Source: Pseudomonadota bacterium
Lineage (GTDB): Bacteria; Desulfobacterota; WTBG01; JAGOGO01
NCBI GenBank assembly: GCA_021160085.1
Contig: JAGHDE010000095.1
Span: 1 to 13,619 of the forward strand
Length of the DNA: 13,619 bases
Direction: 5' to 3'
Made by a program: the position numbers and the translations under genes. Each line of letters begins with the position of its first letter. Position 1 is the first letter of the stretch. Below, piece by piece: positions 7,401 to 13,619 of this stretch. Under the pieces are notes generated by a model. It saw nothing but the letters and a program-made list of their open reading frames with translations. It was not told where the DNA came from and ran no database searches.

Positions 7401-8084
7401 TTATTTTCGGGAAATGATCATGTGGTAAAGGTTGTCGCCGAGATTTTCCGCATGGTTACATAACTGACTTAAGGTCTGAATTATATTCATGCAGAAGATT
7501 ATATTCAAGGTTGGTATTTTGTTTTCCAGAAGAAGCAGTTTTTTCACCAAAGAATGGGCGGAAATATCAACTTCATACTCCAGCCTCCCAACCTCCTCGA
7601 CAGTAGTTTGTAATTTTTGAGCCTCGGGTCCGGCAAAAGATGCCTCTAATAACGCATCTAATTCTTTGGTTGCCAGAAGGGATCTGTGACAGGTTTTTAT
7701 AACCTTCTGGACAAAACCTTTAACATCAGTTTTTAGTGTATCAGGGAAGGTGGTTTTTCTAAGCGTTAATAATATGGCGAAATCCTCAGTGAAGTCGGCC
7801 ATATTATCCTGATTTTTCAGAACCCTGAAAAGGTCGCCCCGGGGGACGGGATAAAAGTGGCCTTTAGGTAAAATACGGCGGATATTGAGTTTTATAATGT
7901 CGGCCTGATGTTCAGCTTCCGATATGATTTTTTGTAACTTTTCTACGTTTTCCCATTCTTCTCTGAACCATGCTTCCGTGAGAGGCGTGATAAGGTCAAT
8001 GCACTCATTAACCTTATTCGCATGTTCAATCAAGGGCCCAAAAGGTGATTTTGCGAAAAGTTTTTCAAGAATAGATATCTGCAT
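7401..8084 (-). CDS. DUF47 (PhoU-like) accessory protein of the phosphate transporter
   Basis: The 227-residue, largely helical cytoplasmic protein belongs to the DUF47/TIGR00153 family, distantly related to PhoU. Typical segments are FGPLIEHANKV near the N-terminus, ILPKGHFYPVPRGDLFRVLKNQDNMADFTEDFAI in two adjoining stretches, and a closing NLGDNLYHMIISR. Family members are found beside PiT transporters in many bacteria and are thought to regulate or assist them; no enzymatic activity is expected. The start is well set: GGAGG (complement of 8093-8097) lies eight bases before the ATG at 8084. It is the first gene of a two-gene operon with pit. I did not find a convincing Pho box or -10/-35 pair upstream. 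Confidence 0.9.
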   Translation of the reverse strand: MQISILEKLFAKSPFGPLIEHANKVNECIDLITPLTEAWFREEWENVEKLQKIISEAEHQADIIKLNIRRILPKGHFYPVPRGDLFRVLKNQDNMADFTEDFAILLTLRKTTFPDTLKTDVKGFVQKVIKTCHRSLLATKELDALLEASFAGPEAQKLQTTVEEVGRLEYEVDISAHSLVKKLLLLENKIPTLNIIFCMNIIQTLSQLCNHAENLGDNLYHMIISRK

Positions 8085-8325
8085 TTGCCTTACCTCCGGT
8101 TATATTTATATTCCTGTCTTCAAGAAGGATGCTCATGGCGGTTGATGGAATTATCTTTTTAATGCCAACTTGCTTGGGTAATTCACAATGTTGCTATAAA
8201 CCATATGCCAGCTGAGGTGGTAAGTCCCCGGAAAATATCTCCAATCTTAGTTTGAGTTGTCCATAATTGCTAATTTTTAGAACTGGTTATATTAATTATC
8301 TTTATGCTTGATTTTTATAATCTTC

Positions 8326-8353
8326 TTGACATTTTGACAAATTTCAATAAAAT
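8326..8353 (+). promoter_or_regulatory. Predicted rightward sigma-70 promoter
   Basis: A perfect -35 TTGACA (8326-8331), a 16-base spacer and a -10 TAAAAT (8348-8353, five of six) point rightward toward the tRNA-thrS block about 260 bases away. A second TTGACA begins two bases later, at 8334. The promoter overlaps the AT-rich inverted repeat 8334-8375. Whether it drives the translation cluster is inference. Confidence 0.4.
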
Positions 8354-8375
8354 AACAATGTTTTATTTTTGTCAA
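8334..8375. repeat. AT-rich two-part inverted repeat
   Basis: TTGACAAA (8334-8341) pairs exactly with TTTGTCAA (8368-8375). Inside it, AATAAAA (8346-8352) pairs exactly with TTTTATT (8361-8367). The loop is eight bases, and a four-base TTTC bulge sits on the left arm only. It could be an operator, since it covers the predicted -10, or a structured RNA end. It carries outward-facing TTGACA on both strands. Confidence 0.5.
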
Positions 8376-8424
8376 CTTTAAACTTTGATGCACTGTTAAA
8401 AAGTCGATTGTCTGCCATTTTGTC

Positions 8425-8529
8425 ATTCCCGCTTGTCTGCGTCTGCCTGTGCGTGGTCCCTGTCTGCCGTGCCGGCACAGGCAGGCGCACGCAGACAGGT
8501 GTACCGCACAGGCAGGCAAAAACGGGAAT
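8425..8529. repeat. Compound palindromic intergenic repeat
   Basis: Four nested elements are seen. The outermost is ATTCCCG (8425-8431) with CGGGAAT (8523-8529). Next is CTGCCTGTGCG (8443-8453) with CGCACAGGCAG (8505-8515), 11 exact pairs. Then comes CCTGTCTGC (8459-8467) with GCAGACAGG (8491-8499), nine exact pairs. A self-complementary GTGCCGGCAC lies at 8469-8478. The outer arms match the widespread 'ATTCCCG...CGGGAAT' type of dispersed palindrome. The inner GC-rich part, unlike the surrounding AT-rich DNA, looks like a second repeat nested inside. It is non-coding; the frames open across it are artefacts of the repeat. Confidence 0.7.
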
Positions 8530-8587
8530 CCACTGTACACGGGACAGACTCAAAACCTTGCTCCGGAATTTTACAAAGGACTCTCTC

Positions 8588-8593
8588 TATAAT
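8588..8593 (+). promoter_or_regulatory. Candidate -10 element upstream of tRNA-Val
   Basis: A perfect TATAAT lies about 30 bases before the tRNA, which would give a short 5' leader removed by RNase P. No good -35 is found at 16-18 bases; TTTACA at 8570 is only 12 bases away. A second -10-like TATGAT lies at 8611-8616. The call therefore rests on the -10 alone. Confidence 0.35.
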
Positions 8594-8622
8594 GGTTAGT
8601 TGGTTTGCAATATGATATTTTT

Positions 8623-8694
8623 AGGCACGTAGCTCAGGGGGAGAGCGCTACCCTGACGCGGTAGAAGTCGGCGGTTCGAAACCGCCCGTGCCTA
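8623..8694 (+). tRNA. tRNA-Val (anticodon GAC)
   Basis: The 72-base cloverleaf folds completely. The acceptor arms are AGGCACG and CGTGCCT, and the D arm is GCTC/GAGC. The anticodon arm is CTACC/GGTAG with loop CTGACGC, and the T arm is GGCGG/CCGCC with loop TTCGAAA. Anticodon GAC reads valine codons GUC and GUU. The discriminator base is A, as usual for valine tRNAs. The 3' CCA is not encoded and must be added by nucleotidyltransferase. No terminator separates it from thrS, so the two may share a transcript. Confidence 0.95.
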
Positions 8695-8700
8695 CTTGGA

Positions 8701-8824
8701 GAGTAATAGTAATTTAGTTTGAAGGTTACTCAAGACACCATAGAAAAAGAAGTTATCGTTGTTTATGTTGGGGAGCATCATGATTGATCTTCCATTCATG
8801 GTGCTTTCTTTTAGTTTAGAAAGC
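8701..8824 (+). promoter_or_regulatory. Structured leader of thrS
   Basis: Three possible stems precede the start codon. GAGTAA (8701-8706) pairs with TTACTC (8726-8731). CACCAT plus GAA (8736-8745, one bulged A) pairs with TTCATGGTG (8795-8803). GCTTTCT (8803-8809) pairs with AGAAAGC (8818-8824) around an eight-base loop. The second and third stems share base 8803, so they abut or compete. In E. coli, ThrRS represses its own mRNA by binding a leader that mimics tRNA-Thr. A similar role here is only inferred; no threonine anticodon (GGU, CGU or UGU) sits in the last loop. No T-box sequence is present. Confidence 0.3.
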
Positions 8825-8847
8825 TGTAAAATCAATAGGAAAAAAAT

Positions 8848-10785
8848 TTGGAAAATACAATAACGATAAAATTTTCTGATGGCTCGTCCGAGGAATCTCC
8901 TTCCGGAGTAACGGTTAAAAGGATTATTGATCTCAGGAAAGAGGATGGAGGGCATAATTTTATTGCTGCTAAAATTAATAATAGTCTCATAGACCTTTCT
9001 ACGCCTTTGTATGAGGGGGGGGTATTGGATTTTATCAAGATGGGCTCGGAAGAGAGTTTGTCTATTTTGCGTCATAGCGCTTCTCATATCATGGCCCAGG
9101 CAGTACAGGAGGTGTTTGAGGGCGCTAAGGTTGCTATCGGACCCGCCATAGAAAATGGATTTTATTATGACTTTAGCTATACCAGGCCTTTTACCATTGA
9201 AGATTTAGAAAAAATAGAAAAGAAGATGCAAGAAATAATTGATCTCGACCTTCCTTTTGTCCGGGAAGAGATGGATCGCGAAACCGCGCTCAATTTTTTT
9301 CAGGATCGCAATGAATCCTATAAAGTTGAGCTTATTAATGATTTTCCTGATGAAAGCTTTTCTCTTTATCGCCAGGGGAATTATGTAGATTTGTGCCGGG
9401 GTCCTCACCTTCCCTCAACCGGCTTGGTTAAAGCCTTTAAACTCACCAGTGTTGCAGGAGCCTATTGGCGGGGTGACGAGCGAAACCCGATGCTTCAACG
9501 GATATACGGCACTGCTTTCCCTAATGATAAAGAGCTTAAAGACTATCTGCAACGGTTGGAGGAAGCCAAAAAAAGAGATCATCGGAAGTTAGGTAAAGAA
9601 CTTGATCTTTTCAGCATTCATGAAGAAGTAGGTGCGGGTCTGGTGATTTTCCACCCTAAGGGAGCATTGTTACGAACAATTCTCGAAGATTTTGAAAAGC
9701 GCGAGCATTTAAAAAGAGGATATCAGATAGTAAAAGGTCCTCAGATTCTCAAGCTGGATTTATGGGAGAAGTCCGGACATTTGGATAATTACAGGGAAAA
9801 CATGTACTTTACTGAGGTTGATAAACAGAAATATGGTCTCAAACCCATGAATTGTTTAGCTCATATGCTGATTTACAAATCGACAATTCGGAGTTACCGG
9901 GATTTACCTATTCGCTATTTTGAACTGGGAACGGTCCATCGGCATGAGAAGACCGGCGTGCTTCATGGTTTGATGCGGGTTAGGGAATTTACCCAGGACG
10001 ATGCTCATATTATTTGTACTCCTGAACAGCTTAAAGACGAAATTAAGAAAATTATCGAATTCATACAGGATGTCATGGAAGTATTCGGGTTTTCCTACGA
10101 AATAGAATTGAGTACTCGTCCCAAAAAATCGATTGGAAGTGATAAAGCCTGGGAAGATGCAACCAAGGCATTGATGGATGTTCTTTTAGAAAGCGAGATT
10201 CCTTTTGCGGTCGATAAAGGAGCAGGAGCTTTTTATGGCCCAAAGATTGATGTTAAATTAAAAGATAGCTTGGGGAGGTCATGGCAATGTGCTACTATTC
10301 AATGTGATTTTACTCTTCCTGAGCGGTTTGATTTAACCTATGTCGGATCAGACGGCGAACGGCATCGCCCGGCAATGCTCCATCGGGTCATTTTAGGGGC
10401 GATAGAGCGTTTTATGGGAATTTTAATTGAACATTATGGAGGAGCTTTCCCATTATGGCTTGCACCGGTTCAAATGATTATTCTTCCCATCACTGAGCGG
10501 CACCATTCTTATAGTGAAGAAGTATATCAAAAAGTCAAAAGTAAAAAATTCCGGGTGGAAAAAGATTTTCGGAACGAAAAACTGGGATTTCGAATTAGAG
10601 AAGCCCAGTTAAAAAAGATCCCGTACATGCTAATTATCGGGGATAAGGAAGTCAGTGATTGTGGTGTGTCTCCCCGAACCAGAGAAGGGGAAAATTTAGA
10701 GTGTCAGAGGTTAGAAACTTTCTTAAGCAAAGCAGGATCTGAATGTAAAGTTTTTGGAGAGGAGGTGATAGGACATAGTTATTAA
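8848..10785 (+). CDS. thrS: Threonine-tRNA ligase
   Basis: The 645-residue protein has the full class II ThrRS layout: TGS domain (1-65), editing domain with HSASH (H76, H80) and CRGPH (C183, H187), catalytic core and C-terminal anticodon-binding domain. The core shows the motif 2 region [15 protein letters not shown], the zinc-binding cysteine in KPMNCLAHM, the histidine in DDAHI and the late histidine in [14 protein letters not shown] replaces the more common NCPGH, but the cysteine and histidine are kept. The enzyme charges tRNA-Thr and clears mischarged serine. The start is TTG at 8848 with AGG eight bases upstream, giving the expected TGS beginning [12 protein letters not shown]. Its last 11 bases overlap the proposed infC start, so expression of the two is likely coupled. 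Confidence 0.97.
   Translation: MENTITIKFSDGSSEESPSGVTVKRIIDLRKEDGGHNFIAAKINNSLIDLSTPLYEGGVLDFIKMGSEESLSILRHSASHIMAQAVQEVFEGAKVAIGPAIENGFYYDFSYTRPFTIEDLEKIEKKMQEIIDLDLPFVREEMDRETALNFFQDRNESYKVELINDFPDESFSLYRQGNYVDLCRGPHLPSTGLVKAFKLTSVAGAYWRGDERNPMLQRIYGTAFPNDKELKDYLQRLEEAKKRDHRKLGKELDLFSIHEEVGAGLVIFHPKGALLRTILEDFEKREHLKRGYQIVKGPQILKLDLWEKSGHLDNYRENMYFTEVDKQKYGLKPMNCLAHMLIYKSTIRSYRDLPIRYFELGTVHRHEKTGVLHGLMRVREFTQDDAHIICTPEQLKDEIKKIIEFIQDVMEVFGFSYEIELSTRPKKSIGSDKAWEDATKALMDVLLESEIPFAVDKGAGAFYGPKIDVKLKDSLGRSWQCATIQCDFTLPERFDLTYVGSDGERHRPAMLHRVILGAIERFMGILIEHYGGAFPLWLAPVQMIILPITERHHSYSEEVYQKVKSKKFRVEKDFRNEKLGFRIREAQLKKIPYMLIIGDKEVSDCGVSPRTREGENLECQRLETFLSKAGSECKVFGEEVIGHSY
10760..10768 (+). promoter_or_regulatory. 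Strong Shine-Dalgarno of infC inside thrS
   Basis: AGGAGGTGA is fully complementary to the 3' end of 16S rRNA and lies within the last codons of thrS. Its distance fits an AUA start at 10775 (nine bases after GGAGG) better than AUU at 10781 (15 bases). Confidence 0.75.
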
Positions 10786-11293
10786 AAAAAATCGGATTAA
10801 CAAAGGAATCCGTTGCCCAAAGGTTTTTTTAATCGATGCCGAGGGAGAACAGTTAGGGGTAAAATCTTCCCAGGAAGCTCTTAAACTTGCGGAAGAAAAG
10901 GGCATGGATCTTGTTGAAGTAGATCCCAATGCCAAGCCTCCAGTGTGTCGAATTATGGATTACGGGAAATATAAATATCAGCAGAACAAAAGAGCCCAGG
11001 AAGCACGCAGGAAGCAATCTCAAACGGTTGTTACTTTAAAAGAGATTAAACTCCGGCCAAGAACTGACGAGCATGATTTGAATCTCAAGATTCGTAATGT
11101 GGAAAAATTTTTGGCTAATAGGAACAAAGTTAAAATTTCTTTGCAATTTCGCGGGCGGGAGATGAGACATATAGATTTGGGTAAAAAAATGATGGATCGA
11201 GTAGTCGAGGAGATTAAGGATTTTGGAATCATTGAAAAAAACCCTACTCTTGCAGGGCGTTTTATGACTATGATCGTGGCGCCTAAGAACTGA
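10775..11293 (+). CDS. infC: Translation initiation factor IF-3, non-standard start codon
   Basis: The product is about 172 residues, close to the usual 170-180. The N-domain includes [16 protein letters not shown], and the linker region carries [20 protein letters not shown]. The C-domain carries [17 protein letters not shown] and [12 protein letters not shown], ending [10 protein letters not shown]3 binds the 30S subunit, keeps it free of 50S and rejects non-standard start codons. The first ATG (10904) would delete about a quarter of the protein, including the conserved N-domain. The frame upstream is open to a TAG at 10769 and offers only ATA (10775) or ATT (10781). I use ATA because of its spacing from AGGAGGTGA. 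E. coli infC starts at AUU and is thereby autoregulated; the same logic is inferred here. Confidence 0.93.
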   Translation: MVIKKNRINKGIRCPKVFLIDAEGEQLGVKSSQEALKLAEEKGMDLVEVDPNAKPPVCRIMDYGKYKYQQNKRAQEARRKQSQTVVTLKEIKLRPRTDEHDLNLKIRNVEKFLANRNKVKISLQFRGREMRHIDLGKKMMDRVVEEIKDFGIIEKNPTLAGRFMTMIVAPKN

Positions 11294-11344
11294 AGTCAGG
11301 AAAGGCAAAACGGGGGGGAAGGTGTTTAGGGATGTGGCAAAAAA

Positions 11345-11370
11345 TCCCGGCAATAAGAGTCTTGCCGGGA
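11345..11370 (+). promoter_or_regulatory. Stable hairpin between infC and rpmI
   Basis: TCCCGGCAA (11345-11353) pairs exactly with TTGCCGGGA (11362-11370) around an eight-base loop. It is preceded by six A's but not followed by a T run, so it is not a standard rightward terminator. Read leftward, the A-run becomes a T-run after the stem, but no leftward gene ends there. It may be an L20 operator element, a processing site or an attenuator in the infC-rpmI-rplT operon. The structure is seen; the role is inferred. Confidence 0.5.
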
Positions 11371-11432
11371 AACCATAACTCATCTTTGTTAATGGTAGTG
11401 GATTGTTATTAGATGCAGATAAGGAGCATTAA

Positions 11433-11630
11433 ATGCCAAAAATCAAAACCAATAAAGGAGCTGCCAAGCGCTTCCGGCTGACCGGGACGGGTAAAATAAA
11501 ACGTCAGAAAGCTTATAAAAGTCACATATTAACCAAGAAATCTCCCAAAAGAAAACGAAAGCTTCGGGGAGTGACGTTAATAAACAAACGCGACAATAAG
11601 AATATTCGGCGTCTTATTCCCTATAAATAG
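11433..11630 (+). CDS. rpmI: 50S ribosomal protein L35
   Basis: The 65-residue, highly basic protein begins [20 protein letters not shown] and contains [16 protein letters not shown], the standard L35 pattern at normal length. It is part of the large ribosomal subunit. AAGGAG lies six bases before the ATG. It sits between infC and rplT as in most bacteria, downstream of a stable hairpin. L35 and L20 are normally controlled together by L20 binding to their mRNA. Confidence 0.98.
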   Translation: MPKIKTNKGAAKRFRLTGTGKIKRQKAYKSHILTKKSPKRKRKLRGVTLINKRDNKNIRRLIPYK

Positions 11631-11698
11631 ATTATCCTCGCCGTTTCAGCGGATAAAAAAGGAAATTATATAAAGAAAAGTAAGAAAGGAATATAAAA

Positions 11699-12052
11699 AT
11701 GCCGAGAGCTACCAATAACGTTCAATCACGAAGACGACGCAAAAAGGTTCTTAAGCTTGCCAAAGGTTACCGGGGAGCGAGAAGTAAACTTTATCGGACT
11801 GCTACTGAAGCGGTTGACCGAGCCCTTAAGTATGCATATCGAGATCGAAAGGTAAAGAAACGGGAGTTCAGAAAACTTTGGATTTCCAGGATCAATGCTG
11901 CTGTCCGGATTAATGATCTTTCCTACAGCAAATTTATGATGGGATTAAAAAAGGCGAATGTGATGCTCGATCGGAAGATATTGGCTGATTTGGCAGTAAG
12001 AGACCCCAAGATTTTCTCTCAAATTGTTGTCGTGGCAAAGAATAATATTTAA
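11699..12052 (+). CDS. rplT: 50S ribosomal protein L20
   Basis: The 117-residue protein has the usual L20 length and sequence: [20 protein letters not shown], then [15 protein letters not shown], then [20 protein letters not shown]. It binds 23S rRNA early in 50S assembly and, in characterised species, represses its own operon through an mRNA mimic of its rRNA site. AAGGA lies a few bases upstream of the ATG. The 68-base gap after rpmI is AT-rich with only a weak stem (ATCC/GGAT around 11633-11653). Confidence 0.98.
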   Translation: MPRATNNVQSRRRRKKVLKLAKGYRGARSKLYRTATEAVDRALKYAYRDRKVKKREFRKLWISRINAAVRINDLSYSKFMMGLKKANVMLDRKILADLAVRDPKIFSQIVVVAKNNI

Positions 12053-12134
12053 CTTGCTCTGTTCTAACGGTCAGGGTTAATAACTTTATGGTTTGTTCAT
12101 CCAAGATTTGGTGGTGTTTAAAGATGATTTTGTC

Positions 12135-13151
12135 ATGAAGGATAAAATTGAAGAAATCAGAACTGAGGCAGAAGATGAATTGTCAGAAGCCAGAAACGAG
12201 GGTGAGGTTGAGAAAATTCGGATTCAATATTTGGGAAAAAAAGGAAGGCTGACCTCGGTTCTTAAGAATCTGAAAGATTTACCAAAGGAAGAAAGACCCT
12301 TAATAGGCAATTTATCCAATAAGCTAAAAAAAGAGCTGGAAACAAAAATATCTGATGCTGTTCAGACGTTTGTTCAAAAGCAACGGGAGGATAAATTCAG
12401 TAAAGAGCGGGTTGATGTTACCTTGCCTGGCCGCTGTCTTCCATTAGGGAGCAAACACCCTATTTCACAAGTCACTGAAAAAGTTGTAGAAATTTTTTCC
12501 TACCTGGGATTTAGTCTGGCTGAAGGGCCGGAAGTAGAACTCGATTATTATAATTTTGAAGCTCTAAATATCCCCAAGCACCACCCCGCTCGAGACATGC
12601 ACGATACCTTTTATATTTCTGATGAAGTGCTTCTTCGGACCCATACCTCTCCGGTTCAGATTCGGGTGATGGAGAAACAATCGCCACCAGTTCGAATTAT
12701 TTGTATGGGCAAGGTATACCGACGCGATTCCGATGTTTCCCACACGCCTATGTTTCATCAAGTGGAGGGCCTTTTGGTTGATGAAAAGATCTCATTTGGG
12801 AACCTTAAAGGAGTTTTAACTGTTTTTATTCATAAGATGTTTTCTCCGGACACCTTGGTTCGCTTCCGCCCCAGTTTTTTCCCCTTCACTGAACCGAGTG
12901 CGGAGGTTGATATCCAATGTGTAATGTGTGGGGGGGAAGGGTGCCGAGTTTGTGGCCATACAGGCTGGCTGGAAATTTTAGGCGCAGGCATGGTAAATCC
13001 GGCGGTATTTAGAATGGTAGGATATGATACTGAAAAAGTTACCGGATTTGCATTCGGAATGGGTATTGAACGGATTGCCATGTTAAAGTTTGGAATTGAT
13101 GATATCCGTCTTTTTTTTGAGAACGATGTTCGATTCTTAAATCAATTTTAG
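12135..13151 (+). CDS. pheS: Phenylalanine-tRNA ligase alpha subunit
   Basis: The 338-residue protein begins [19 protein letters not shown], an N-terminal coiled coil followed by the LGKKGRLT element. The class II catalytic domain follows, with [61 protein letters not shown] and motif 3 [21 protein letters not shown] CxxCxxxxCxxC cluster ([12 protein letters not shown]) can bind zinc and is found in a subset of bacterial PheS. With PheT it forms the (alpha-beta)2 enzyme that charges tRNA-Phe. I place the start at ATG 12135, which matches the family N-terminus. The frame is open upstream to TTG at 12093, which would add 14 unrelated residues. The ribosome binding site is weak for both. Confidence 0.96.
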   Translation: MKDKIEEIRTEAEDELSEARNEGEVEKIRIQYLGKKGRLTSVLKNLKDLPKEERPLIGNLSNKLKKELETKISDAVQTFVQKQREDKFSKERVDVTLPGRCLPLGSKHPISQVTEKVVEIFSYLGFSLAEGPEVELDYYNFEALNIPKHHPARDMHDTFYISDEVLLRTHTSPVQIRVMEKQSPPVRIICMGKVYRRDSDVSHTPMFHQVEGLLVDEKISFGNLKGVLTVFIHKMFSPDTLVRFRPSFFPFTEPSAEVDIQCVMCGGEGCRVCGHTGWLEILGAGMVNPAVFRMVGYDTEKVTGFAFGMGIERIAMLKFGIDDIRLFFENDVRFLNQF

Positions 13152-13153
13152 TC

Positions 13154-13227
13154 GGTTGTGAGTTGTTTGGTGTCGGTTATCCGTTGTTTATTCTTCTTTT
13201 TTTTGCAACAACTACGGACAACGGACA
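13154..13227. repeat. Inverted heptamer arrays around an oligo-T tract
   Basis: Five contiguous 7-base units occupy 13154-13188, reading on the minus strand AACAACG GATAACC, GACACCA AACAACT and CACAACC. After a T-rich core containing T8, three units in the opposite orientation follow on the plus strand: AACAACT ACGGACA ACGGACA (13207-13227). TCCGTTGT (13180-13187) pairs exactly with ACAACGGA (13218-13225). The design matches the element at 1146-1213. It fills the pheS-pheT gap, where the T8 lies in the loop rather than after a stem, so it is not a classic terminator. Confidence 0.55.
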
Positions 13228-13257
13228 GCTAACACTTATCATTGAAAGGACTTTAGA

Positions 13258-13619
13258 TTGTTAGTAAGCTACAACTGGTTAACCGAATATGTAAATATTG
13301 AAGCTTCTCCCGAAGAACTTTCTCACCGACTGACAATGGCGGGGTTAGAGGTTTCCGACCTTGCCTCTGTAGGAGATGAACTGAAATCTATTCGGGTTGC
13401 CAAAATTGAAGAGATTTCTCCGCATCCTAATGCTGACCGACTTTCTCTTTGCCAGATTAATGATGGTGAAAGGGTGTTAAGTGTTGTATGTGGAGCCAAA
13501 AACATGAAGGCTGGGGACAAAGTGGCGTTTGCGCTGGCAGGGACCAGGCTGCCTACTGGCATAAATATAAGAAAATCAAAGATCCGGGGAGTGGCTTCCG
13601 AGGGAATGCTATGTTCGGA
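13258..13619 (+). CDS. pheT: Phenylalanine-tRNA ligase beta subunit, N-terminal part
   Basis: The frame from the TTG at 13258 runs open to the window end (120 codons of an expected 780-800). It gives the standard PheT start MLVSYNWLTEYV. Next come the LTMAGLEV segment and the EMAP-like tRNA-binding domain, with ISPHPNADRLSLCQIN, VVCGAKNMKAGDKVAFALAG and the typical KIRGVASEGMLCS. AAAGGA lies seven bases before the TTG, and no ATG gives the conserved N-terminus. PheT forms the heterotetramer with PheS and supplies the editing site and tRNA contacts. The 106-base gap to pheS holds the heptamer repeat element. Confidence 0.96.
   Translation, partial: MLVSYNWLTEYVNIEASPEELSHRLTMAGLEVSDLASVGDELKSIRVAKIEEISPHPNADRLSLCQINDGERVLSVVCGAKNMKAGDKVAFALAGTRLPTGINIRKSKIRGVASEGMLCS

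Noticed and set aside
8292..8615. Several overlapping 60-82 codon frames on both strands
   Set aside because: They arise because the GC-rich palindromic repeat lacks stop codons. They are Cys/Arg-rich, lack ribosome sites and mirror each other on both strands.
8695..8847. T-box riboswitch upstream of thrS
   Set aside because: No AGGGTGG-like T-box sequence and no terminator/antiterminator pair with a T run were found.
12093..12134. Upstream TTG start for pheS adding 14 residues
   Set aside because: The extra residues do not match the PheS N-terminus, which begins naturally at the ATG at 12135.
13154..13227. CRISPR-like array
   Set aside because: The units are seven bases without spacers and there are no cas genes. 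It is a tandem/inverted heptamer tract, not CRISPR.
13152..13257. Rho-independent terminator after pheS
   Set aside because: A T8 run is present, but it lies between the repeat arms rather than after a stem, and pheT follows in the usual operon order.

Overview
The window reads as ordinary, mostly chromosomal DNA from a moderately AT-rich, probably Gram-negative bacterium. A long AsmA/YhdP-type envelope protein implies an outer membrane. The style of the AsmA-like and TatD proteins and the gene order suggest Desulfobacterota or a neighbouring phylum. This assignment is inference from protein character only; no rRNA is present.

Layout, left to right. Bases 1-271 (minus) hold the start of a winged-helix/WYL-type regulator cut by the window edge. 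It faces a small rightward ORF (438-800) with a twin-arginine signal, and a dyad symmetry lies between their predicted promoters. Bases 801-1253 have no convincing gene, but contain a short gene-like fragment and an inverted array of 7-base repeats. A leftward block follows in transcription order: DUF47/PhoU-like protein (7401-8084), PiT phosphate transporter (6134-7390), YjbQ-family enzyme (5681-6067), TatD-family nuclease (4803-5573) and the large AsmA-like protein (1254-4409). The first two are an evident phosphate-uptake operon. The others are only co-directional, with gaps that contain heptamer repeats.

Bases 8085-8622 are a non-coding divergent spacer with a promoter-like site, an AT-rich inverted repeat and a compound GC-rich palindrome typical of dispersed repeats. 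From 8623 the rightward block is the classic bacterial translation cluster: tRNA-Val(GAC), thrS, infC, rpmI, rplT, pheS and the start of pheT (cut by the right edge). These supply two aminoacyl-tRNA synthetases, initiation factor IF3 and ribosomal proteins L35 and L20. The infC gene overlaps the end of thrS and has no ATG/GTG/TTG start at its proper N-terminus. It appears to begin with AUA or AUU, as expected for IF3 autoregulation.

I see no phage, transposase, CRISPR array or defence cassette, and nothing I can honestly call a new multi-gene system. The observations most worth a second look are the heptamer-repeat elements (notably 1146-1213 and 13154-13227), the non-standard start codons of infC and the YjbQ gene, and the regulator/Tat-protein divergent pair.
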